From Candidatus Scalindua japonica (GTDB lineage Bacteria > Planctomycetota > Brocadiia > Brocadiales > Scalinduaceae), in NCBI RefSeq assembly GCF_002443295.1, contig NZ_BAOS01000017.1, positions 62,001 through 126,000 of the forward strand: a DNA stretch of 64,000 bases, in the 5' to 3' direction. The position numbers and the translations under genes were made by a program. Under the pieces are notes generated by a model that had not been told where the DNA came from, ran no database searches, and was given only the letters and a program-made list of their open reading frames with translations. Below are positions 8,038 through 15,214 of this stretch, piece by piece (within the stretch, counting starts at the first letter, position 1; each line of letters starts with the position of its first letter).

Positions 8038-8346
8038 TTACTTGTCATAGATTTCGATTGAACCTTTCTTGCCAAGAGGACCAAGATCCTCGACCAGTTC
8101 GTAGAGACCCATTCCTTCAGTACGAAGCTTACCCATTTTCACAAGTTTATCCCATACCTCTTGAGGAAAGTTAGTTGGCGGCCGAATTGCCACAATACCT
8201 GATTTTTGACCACCACTTAGAGCACCACTACCCAGTGTTGACTCGGCGTCAAGCCGCGTCAGTCTGAGGCGCTTCCTGAATGTCTTATACGCCTTTTTGA
8301 GGTACATCGGATCTATGTAATCCTCAGATGTATCATTTTTCATCAT
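8038..8346 (-). CDS. Conserved-looking hypothetical protein, 102 residues
   Basis: I do not recognise this protein. It starts MMKNDTSEDYIDP, has a basic helix-like stretch (KKAYKTFRKRLRLTRLDAES), a Gly/Ser-rich turn (LGSGALSGGQKSG) and a C-terminal half with PPTNFPQEVWDKLVKMGKL. There is no signal peptide or membrane segment, so it is probably cytoplasmic. A GGAG ribosome-binding site precedes the double ATG by about 6 nt. The TraB/GumN gene ends 28 bp upstream on the same strand and a strong terminator follows, so the two genes most likely form a transcript. Codon usage looks like that of its neighbours. Function unknown. Confidence 0.75.
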   Translation of the reverse strand: MMKNDTSEDYIDPMYLKKAYKTFRKRLRLTRLDAESTLGSGALSGGQKSGIVAIRPPTNFPQEVWDKLVKMGKLRTEGMGLYELVEDLGPLGKKGSIEIYDK

Positions 8347-8374
8347 ATTTCTCCAACAATAGTTTAATAATCAG

Positions 8375-9238
8375 TCACATTTTCTTTATCTTGTATCCTC
8401 TGGACTTTAATAACTTTATAATGCTGTTTTCACCAACCAGGTGGCCAACACCAACGATTACAAGCGTTTTCTTGCCAGAGCCTATCAAAGTTTCCAGACA
8501 AGGAATCCAGCCAATGTTTCGATCCGTTAAAAGCCTTTTATATAATTTCGGAAATTCTTTACGCATATTTTTTGATAAATATTCATCTATCCCGTCCTCA
8601 TCTCCTGCCTTCCATGATTTAATCAGGTTCTCCATTATAACCCGTACCTCCCCTACTTCCTGAATAAAACTCTCGACAATTGACTCACCAAGCTCTTCCT
8701 CAAATAATGAAACTAATTCGATATGTCTATAAACGTCTTCCAGTCCTCCCGTTTGCTTCCTGTCCTTTTTTGCTTTATTACTAAAATACACATCTAAGCC
8801 ATCTGAGGCAGAGATTCCGTTCTTTTCGAGTTCAAGGGCCAGTAAAGTCATGGTAACCATCCATGGTTTAAATTTCTGAAAAAGATCGAGAGACATGGAT
8901 CTGTCCCTGCAAAACTTATCTAAAGAGCTGTACGCCTTCTTTGATAATTTTTTCTCCAGAGTATCACTTCCGACATACATCCCTTTGCTTATCAGCAGGA
9001 GTTGATTTTCAGGATTCACAAGTGCATCAACATCAGTCTCAAAAACTACCTGTTCAACATCCATATAGGCCAACTCAAACTCCTCCGGTAACGGATAGTC
9101 AGACTTTCTTAATACATGGCAGGAACCTGCCAGATAAAAACTGCTGTTATCCATATCTAATTTCCAGACACTCGATTCAGCATATACTGTAGCAGAGAGC
9201 CATACTACCGCTATGAAAACAATTATGAGTTTTTTCAT
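8375..9238 (-). CDS. TraB/GumN family protein
   Basis: The 287-residue protein has a cleavable signal peptide (MKKLIIVFIAVVWLSATVYA), so the mature protein is expected in the periplasm. It begins with VWKLDMDNSSFYLAGSCHVL, the G-[ST]-x-H motif of the TraB/GumN (Tiki-like) family, and ends with TLVIVGVGHLVGENSIIKLLKSRGYKIKK, the second conserved GxGH motif. Related Tiki proteins are metalloproteases, and conserved His and Glu residues are compatible with that; bacterial members are poorly characterised. It is the first gene of a two-gene transcript with the small gene at 8038. The length is usual for the family. Confidence 0.85.
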   Translation of the reverse strand: MKKLIIVFIAVVWLSATVYAESSVWKLDMDNSSFYLAGSCHVLRKSDYPLPEEFELAYMDVEQVVFETDVDALVNPENQLLLISKGMYVGSDTLEKKLSKKAYSSLDKFCRDRSMSLDLFQKFKPWMVTMTLLALELEKNGISASDGLDVYFSNKAKKDRKQTGGLEDVYRHIELVSLFEEELGESIVESFIQEVGEVRVIMENLIKSWKAGDEDGIDEYLSKNMRKEFPKLYKRLLTDRNIGWIPCLETLIGSGKKTLVIVGVGHLVGENSIIKLLKSRGYKIKKM

Positions 9239-9352
9239 GTATATTTTTTATCTCCTACTCAAACTAATGCCACTCCCAGCTTCTTTGAAAACGTATAAGA
9301 CAATTCACAAACTGACTGTTTCATATGCTTTCAAATCACAATTTACAATTCC

Positions 9353-10021
9353 TTACTTCTTGATCGCCTGTATGATTTGTTCTCTAAATTTTGATGCACC
9401 ACCGTTAGCAGGATGCCTTACCATTAAAGCATCAATATCCATTTCTCTTAACTGGACCCTTGACTTCTCACCAACAGCAATGATCTTCGAAACATTTACA
9501 GATTTCAGTAATTCTAACATCGCCGGTTTGCCTTTTTCAAATTCAATTTCGGAAGGTGTTCTGTTGGACAAGATCCCTATCTCCGGTTTATAGGGATGCC
9601 ACGGGAAAGCGTTCCATATAATAAAGTCTCTCATATCAAACCCTGACGTTATTAACCGTTCCCATACAATCGTTGCGGTGGGTTCAGTAAAACCATCCTT
9701 TTTAACAGAAGGCATGCTGGTGCGTCTCGGCTCTATTCCTGAGAATACATGCCGTGGCATAATCGATTTATGCCTCATCTTTCCCAGAAGGATTCGTTCA
9801 GACATCATTGCAATCCCAGTAAAATGTCCACCCTGATACCCCAAAGCCTCCCCTACCAGAAGATACTTCGCATCCTGCCTCTCTAACAGATATTGCCTGA
9901 GCTGAGACAATCTTATAGCCGGAGAACCTGAATCAATATCATTTTCCTTGTCCTGGCAAAACCACGGATTAAATACATTATCTAATTTTACAATCTTTAA
10001 GCTTTGAAAAAATCCATCCAT
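9353..10021 (-). CDS. Uracil-DNA glycosylase superfamily protein
   Basis: From the ATG at 10021 the protein has 222 residues and starts MDGFFQSLKIVKLDNVFNPW, the usual opening of this UDG-like family. It continues YLLVGEALGYQGGHFTGIAMMSE (motif I plus the [ST]E pair), IIWNAFPWHP, and motif II VRHPANGGASKFREQI. Such proteins flip and excise damaged bases, though activity in this branch is often unproven. A longer reading frame reaches 10174, but the added 51 residues (MPVKPVLGPDPG...) look unlike the family, so I place the start at 10021. Neither start has a clear ribosome-binding site. It lies 195 bp downstream of the MYG1 gene on the same strand and could be expressed with it. Confidence 0.8.
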   Translation of the reverse strand: MDGFFQSLKIVKLDNVFNPWFCQDKENDIDSGSPAIRLSQLRQYLLERQDAKYLLVGEALGYQGGHFTGIAMMSERILLGKMRHKSIMPRHVFSGIEPRRTSMPSVKKDGFTEPTATIVWERLITSGFDMRDFIIWNAFPWHPYKPEIGILSNRTPSEIEFEKGKPAMLELLKSVNVSKIIAVGEKSRVQLREMDIDALMVRHPANGGASKFREQIIQAIKK

Positions 10022-10216
10022 GTTTGACAACAATCTTTCAAAAAAAAAGTTAACCCTCCTCTGGCATTCCCGCAGTCTATTGAGCGAAAATATCGAGTTT
10101 CCATGCCAGAAAATCCGGATTCTCCTTCCCGGATCTGGGCCAAGGACAGGTTTCACAGGCATGACATATGTCAATATTGAATTTACAATGTATAAATATA
10201 AATACAGGAAAAGAAA

Positions 10217-11053
10217 TCACACAATTGCAGCCTTTAAAAGACGAATAATTGCCGGTTTCTCAATCCTTCTGGTCTTTGCAACGAAACCATTTGCATGTAC
10301 GAAGAGTACGTCATTCGCGCCTTTAATACGCCTGAAGTCAACCCGGGGGTGATCACCAATCCTACTTAGCGACCACCCTCTTTCCCGCATATTAGCAACC
10401 ACCAGAACAGCCACATTTTTACCTCTCTCCTTTAAATATGCGGCAACGCTCAACTTTGGATCAGGCACATCTTCCATGAAAAATAGTACGTTCAGACCGT
10501 TAATTTCAGTAAATTCCGCTTTTTCTCGAATGAGCCCCAGACGCTCTTTCTTGTTTTTGATGTCTGTAACTATGTACGTACCAACTGCACAGAGAAGCTT
10601 AATGAGTTCACTATCTGATTCGAGCTTCTTTACCTGCTCGAAACTGGCTAAGACAAATTCGTTTATCGGCCCCCTCACCAAACCTTTAAGCAAAGTGGCG
10701 CTACAGTTAAGCTCTTCAGCAGTTTTTATAGGCCCCATTGTATCATCAAGCACAAGCACTCGAAACCAGACCATTTCTTCCAAATCACTCTTGAGGTCAA
10801 AATATTCAGCAATAAGGCTTAATGTACATTTTCTTGTACCTGCCGCAAATTGATGATGGTCAAAATTCCTTTTTTCAGGATCATAAACATACCCCTGGTC
10901 CAACACCCAGACTGCAGGATCTGCAATCTCTTCAGGTTTTACCGGCCGACGCTCTACACATTTAACATCCTTGTCCATTGCCAGTACAATGCAGACAGAG
11001 ATCAAATCGTCCATATGAGGGCCGCCGCCATGAGTTACTATTTTTGAAAACAA
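10217..11053 (-). CDS. MYG1-family metal-dependent hydrolase
   Basis: About 278 residues. It opens with KIVTHGGGPHMDDLISVCIV, the metal-binding THxGxxHxDD motif of MYG1/UPF0160 proteins, and continues with RNFDHHQFA, the DHH-superfamily motif. Family members are Mn-dependent phosphoesterases/3'-5' RNA exonucleases in eukaryotes; bacterial roles are less clear. The likely start is TTG at 11053, because an AAAGGAG ribosome-binding site (around 11062-11068) lies 8 nt upstream. An in-frame GTG at 11062 overlaps that site and is less likely. The protein is shorter than eukaryotic MYG1 (about 340-380 residues), mainly in the middle. The next gene downstream is the UDG-like protein. Confidence 0.8.
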   Translation of the reverse strand: MFSKIVTHGGGPHMDDLISVCIVLAMDKDVKCVERRPVKPEEIADPAVWVLDQGYVYDPEKRNFDHHQFAAGTRKCTLSLIAEYFDLKSDLEEMVWFRVLVLDDTMGPIKTAEELNCSATLLKGLVRGPINEFVLASFEQVKKLESDSELIKLLCAVGTYIVTDIKNKKERLGLIREKAEFTEINGLNVLFFMEDVPDPKLSVAAYLKERGKNVAVLVVANMRERGWSLSRIGDHPRVDFRRIKGANDVLFVHANGFVAKTRRIEKPAIIRLLKAAIV

Positions 11054-11193
11054 AATACACACTCCTTTTATTATAACATCAAAAAACTGGGCCTGGTTTC
11101 CCTATCAACAGATTGCCTGCCCTAATAGACACCAGATGATGAGAAGGCCTGGGTAAGTCAGGCTATTTGTTTTAATCTTAGAAACAACTTAAC

Positions 11194-12960
11194 CTATCTC
11201 CAGTAGCTGTCCCAACTTCTATCGACTTTATTAATTATTTCATCTGTCATTACCAGTGGCGCCGGATAGCCCTTTTTCCATGTAGCATCTATTCCCATCC
11301 TACCCTTGAACAAGGGACTTATACCTACCAGTTTTTGCTCGGTAAACATTATATCACGCTCTGCGTCAAATCTTGTGAATATACCCCAGATAGTTTGTTC
11401 CTGATTATCAATATCTACATCTGGGCTTACAGCCGCGATTATCTTTGGCCCGGCAAGTTCTTTGGATTTTATTAATTTGCTGACAACGGCTCTTCCACTG
11501 TCCTTAACCGTGACCACTAACAGCGTCTCACCCAGGAGTTCAAAATCTAATACTCGATTATCTATTCTCTTTGCCAACTGTCCTATTTCCGCTTTTGTTG
11601 GAATCTTCTTTTTATCTTTGGCCCCTGATTTCGTTGCGTCCATTATCATCTTACTTCCCTGGTTCATCTTGTAACTGGTGAAATCAAGGGTGTCCAACGG
11701 AACTTTGGGAATGACGATAAAATCGTATGTGGGATTAAAATTTTCACGGATTGCCTTCAGGACGGCATTGAAGTCGCGGGGATTAACATCTTCTGAAACC
11801 GTTACAACACACTTTGTTAACGAGAGTTGTCCTTCACCCATAATGGAAATGGCGGTCTTCATCGCCTCTTTCTGATAACGTTCTTCCACTGAAACGACCA
11901 GCAGGTTATGGAACCCTGCTTCATAATAAGCCCAGAGATCACGGATTTCCGGATGGATCAGACGAATAAGAGGGCCAAGTACCTGTTGTGTCGCGTTCCC
12001 CAGATACTTGTCTTCCATAGGAGGACGGCCTACTACTGTCGCAGGATAAATAGCATTTTTTCTATGTGTGACTTTGCTTATGTGAAAGACTGGAAATTTT
12101 GAAGCATGAGAATAGTGCCCAAAGTGATCACCAAACGGACCTTCCATGCGCAACTCTGTAGGATGGACTGTACCTTCAAGAATAAACTCAGCATCAGCAG
12201 GCACCTTGATTGGCACACTCCTGCCTTTCACCATCCTTGTTCTTCTGCCGCGAAGAAATCCGCTGAACATGACTTCGTCGATTCCTTCCGGTAACGCGGC
12301 GACTGTGGCCAGCAGCAAAGCGGGATCGGTACCCAATGCCACTGCGATCTTGAATTCCCTGCCCATTTTTTTTGACTGATAAAAATGGAACCCACCGCCT
12401 TTCTGTATCTGCCAGTGCATTCCTGTCGTCTGACCGTCGAAGACCTGCATACGATACATTCCCAGGTTTCTTTTCCCGTCATGCGGGTCGTAAGTAAAAA
12501 CCTGAGGTAGGGTGATAAAGGGCCCACCGTCATCCGGCCAGCTGGTTATAACCGGGAGTTCATCCAGATTCGCTTGACAGACTACTTCCTGAGATGTGGG
12601 CCTGAATGTCATCCTGGGGATGGCGCTGATAATTCGTCTGGTTGTTCCGGGGTGTTTAAAAAACACCTTTGGATTTGGCGGCAGAGCATCTTCCATAAAC
12701 GCAATTAGCTCCTCACCTAGCCTGTCCGGGTGTTTGCCCAGCGCCAGTTCAATACGTTTGTCACTGGCAAGAACGTTCATAGCCAGTGGAAACCTAGCTC
12801 CTTTTACATTCTCAAAAAGCAAGGCCGGCATTCCCTGCTGTAAAGCTCTGACGGATATTTCAGTAACTTCCAATCTTGCATCCACTTCGGTTTTGATACG
12901 AACAAGTTCGCCGTTTGCGTCAAGATATTTGATGAAATCCTGTAGTGAATATATTTTCAT
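11194..12960 (-). CDS. ubiD: UbiD family decarboxylase
   Basis: The 588-residue protein is a full-length UbiD-type, prenylated-FMN-dependent (de)carboxylase. It has LFENVKGARFPLAMNVLAS near the N-terminus, LPVITSWPDDGGPFITLP at about 135-152, RNLGMYRMQVFDGQTTGMHW at about 164-183, and the signature EGPFGDHFGHYS at about 273-284 that supplies catalytic acidic residues. In quinone synthesis UbiD acts on 4-hydroxy-3-polyprenylbenzoate; related enzymes act in the futalosine menaquinone pathway or on aromatic acids. No ubiX (flavin prenyltransferase) or quinone gene is nearby, so the substrate is undetermined. The gene stands alone, 131 bp after the MYG1 gene on the same strand. Confidence 0.92.
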   Translation of the reverse strand: MKIYSLQDFIKYLDANGELVRIKTEVDARLEVTEISVRALQQGMPALLFENVKGARFPLAMNVLASDKRIELALGKHPDRLGEELIAFMEDALPPNPKVFFKHPGTTRRIISAIPRMTFRPTSQEVVCQANLDELPVITSWPDDGGPFITLPQVFTYDPHDGKRNLGMYRMQVFDGQTTGMHWQIQKGGGFHFYQSKKMGREFKIAVALGTDPALLLATVAALPEGIDEVMFSGFLRGRRTRMVKGRSVPIKVPADAEFILEGTVHPTELRMEGPFGDHFGHYSHASKFPVFHISKVTHRKNAIYPATVVGRPPMEDKYLGNATQQVLGPLIRLIHPEIRDLWAYYEAGFHNLLVVSVEERYQKEAMKTAISIMGEGQLSLTKCVVTVSEDVNPRDFNAVLKAIRENFNPTYDFIVIPKVPLDTLDFTSYKMNQGSKMIMDATKSGAKDKKKIPTKAEIGQLAKRIDNRVLDFELLGETLLVVTVKDSGRAVVSKLIKSKELAGPKIIAAVSPDVDIDNQEQTIWGIFTRFDAERDIMFTEQKLVGISPLFKGRMGIDATWKKGYPAPLVMTDEIINKVDRSWDSYWR

Positions 12961-13465
12961 TGATATTAATTCTTTTAAGTTAAGTTCATTTTACATTTCA
13001 TAGTAGCCACCTGCCCAGGTGGACGTTTCTGCCCGGCAGACGGATATATGCAAACCAGACCATAATGAGTTGGAAAGGTAACAATACTCAAGACAGTATA
13101 CTATAAAATCAGACAAAATAAAACCACTGTAAAAACAGAGTTGATTTATTTAATGGGTTTTTTTGTTTGGCAAAAGCGTTAAAAAATCTACAAGGTATTT
13201 AAATAACTGGTAGCTTTAAATAACGGGTAGCTTAATAATGTATTATGTGATATATAAATATAATAATTCTGAATATAAAATTAACAATCTGGAACAAGCC
13301 ATATTCCAGTAGCGCAAAAAAGAGAAAACTAATGTTCAGAGATATAATAACTTTATAATTTAATGTTTGCTTTTTTTCAATCCAGGGTGGAGTTTTGCAC
13401 CGCTAAGCGTAGCTTTGCTGACCACGAACTGGTGTATTTAACCCCTTTGGGGTTCTTTAGAATAG
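12961..13465. other. Intergenic region with two adjacent GC-rich hairpins
   Basis: No gene is seen. Two short dyads sit together: CCACCTG-CC-CAGGTGG at 13007-13022 and TCTGCCCGGCAGA at about 13028-13040, resembling a REP-like double hairpin. AACCCC-TTT-GGGGTT at 13440-13454 followed by CTTT is a weak terminator-like fold. The rest is AT-rich. Confidence 0.5.
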
Positions 13466-13663
13466 TATTCCGGCAATAAATACATGAGCCTGGAACTGTT
13501 TGATAAAGAAGGTATTGAGGTTATCTTTCAGGATTTCAAACATCCGGTATATAATCAACTATTTGCGACTTTTGAACTTTACCTGTCAACCCTTGACCTG
13601 TTGTTCAACTGTGGCGAAAATGGCCTTGAAATAGTAAGGGGTAATTATGGGAAAAAAACATAG
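13466..13663 (+). pseudogene. C-terminal remnant of a WbqC-like gene
   Basis: The frame reads YSGNKYMSLELFDKEGIEVI, then FQDFKHPVYNQ, then STLDLLFNCGENGLEI. This matches the C-terminal end of WbqC-like proteins, which occur in O-antigen and surface-glycan loci. An in-frame stop (TAG at 13463) removes everything upstream, so at least two thirds of the gene is missing. An ATG at 13484 could still give a 59-residue product. The last 17 bp overlap the start of the glycosyltransferase, suggesting that the two genes once formed a glycan operon. Recognition is from residue pattern only. Confidence 0.65.
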
Positions 13664-14873
13664 TAATAAATATGACGTTGTTGTAGGCATACCTTCATAT
13701 AATGAATCTGATACTATTCCTTATGTAACCAAAACCGTAGGAGAAGGTATTGAGGAGTATTTTCCTGAAAAAAAATGCATAATAGTTAATGTAGATAATA
13801 ATAGTCCGGATAATACTGAAGACGCTTTTCTTGGTACAAAAACCCGTATAGAGAAGAAATACATCAGTACAGCTCATGGTATTCGAGGTAAAGGTAATAA
13901 TGTATTAAATTTATTTAATTTTTCGAAACAGGCTGGTGCAGAAGTGACTATTCTTGTAGACGCTGACCTTAAATCAATAACAAAAGATTGGATTGAATAT
14001 CTTGGAAGGCCTATTGCTGATGGATATGACTATGTAATACCCCTATATTCAAGGCACCAGTTTGACGGAACTATTACAAACCACATATGTTATCCTGCCA
14101 TGTTTGGTATGCTCTCCATGGATATTCGACAGCCGATAGGCGGAGAGTTCGCATTCTCTCCAAGGTTCATAAAGTATCTGCTGAAGCAACCATGGGAAGA
14201 AAGTACTAAACAGTATGGAATAGACATTTTTATGTCACTGAATGCTGCCATTGGAGGTTTTAAAATTTGCCAGAGTGGACTTGGAACAAAGATTCATAAG
14301 GCAAGTGCTCCTAAATTGGGTATCATGTTTGAACAGGTAATCGAAACCTTACTGACGATACTTGTACAGAACAGAAACGTCTGGATGACCAGAAATAATG
14401 GTGATATCTTCGTACCGGATACCTTTGGTTTAAAGGAATTGGCAGAGCCACAAGAGTTGCATATTGATATTCTTGATCTTAAAGAAAAAAGTCAGGCGGA
14501 ATACAGCAAATATCAGACTGACATCAAAGAGCTCCTGGAACCATACGCGTTCTCAAGAGTACATGAGATGTTTAAAGTGGAGGTTTTTGACCTGACTATA
14601 CTGCTATGGACTCAGATTTTTTATAGCCTCGTATACCGATATGATATTTCAAAGAGTAATGAAGATAGAAAAAAGATAATTAACAGTCTGAAATCTCTCT
14701 ATTTTGCACGAAGCATCAGCTTTAACTACCATACATGGAAGTACAATGTTAAATACTCAGAACTCGAAATCAGAAGATCAGCATTAGGATTCGCATCACA
14801 AAAGTATTACTTATGGGGATTGTATAGTAATGGAAGTAAGCTGAAACCGGAAAAATCAAAAAATGTCAAATAA
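13647..14873 (+). CDS. GT-A fold glycosyltransferase
   Basis: The 408-residue protein begins YDVVVGIPSYNESDTIPYV, the nucleotide-binding start of family 2-like glycosyltransferases. CIIVNVDNNSPDNTEDAF follows, then the metal-binding DxD motif VDADLKS at residues 105-107 and PIGGEFAFSPRF. The C-terminal half is largely helical and unlike the family 2 core, resembling the mannosylglycerate/glucosylglycerate synthase-like group. No membrane segments are evident, so it is probably cytoplasmic or peripheral. The donor and acceptor cannot be inferred. Its start overlaps the WbqC remnant, and the ribosome-binding site AGTAAGGGGTAATT is plausible. No other sugar gene is adjacent now. Confidence 0.8.
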   Translation: MGKKHSNKYDVVVGIPSYNESDTIPYVTKTVGEGIEEYFPEKKCIIVNVDNNSPDNTEDAFLGTKTRIEKKYISTAHGIRGKGNNVLNLFNFSKQAGAEVTILVDADLKSITKDWIEYLGRPIADGYDYVIPLYSRHQFDGTITNHICYPAMFGMLSMDIRQPIGGEFAFSPRFIKYLLKQPWEESTKQYGIDIFMSLNAAIGGFKICQSGLGTKIHKASAPKLGIMFEQVIETLLTILVQNRNVWMTRNNGDIFVPDTFGLKELAEPQELHIDILDLKEKSQAEYSKYQTDIKELLEPYAFSRVHEMFKVEVFDLTILLWTQIFYSLVYRYDISKSNEDRKKIINSLKSLYFARSISFNYHTWKYNVKYSELEIRRSALGFASQKYYLWGLYSNGSKLKPEKSKNVK

Positions 14874-15214
14874 ACAGATATTCTCAACTGAAATTGATCT
14901 GACAACGTGAAAGTAAAAAATATACTTGACTTTTTTTTAAATATTAGTACCATATGCGGTAATAGTCTATTAATTAACTACAACATATAGTAGTTTAGTA
15001 AAGGCTTTTATCATAAAATGTGCGGGGCTCTTTCTCACAAATAAAACATACTCATAATAGAGTAACATGGAGATAATCCCCGCCATGTATTTCTTCAATG
15101 TGATTCGATATAAACAATCAGGAACTGATTCACTTCAGTCTTCCTGTGCCAATTCCAATGTTTTGCATCCCTCTTTGTCAACACATTTGCTTATTCAATC
15201 GCTATGACTGAATC
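14874..15214. other. Intergenic region, nothing recognised
   Basis: About 340 bp between the convergent glycosyltransferase and antiporter genes. A TTGACT at 14926-14931 faces rightward without a gene behind it. No clear terminator, repeat or RNA gene was seen. Confidence 0.5.

Noticed and set aside
10022-10174. N-terminal extension of the uracil-DNA-glycosylase-like gene
   Set aside because: The extra 51 residues are unlike the family, whereas M at 10021 opens the usual N-terminal motif.
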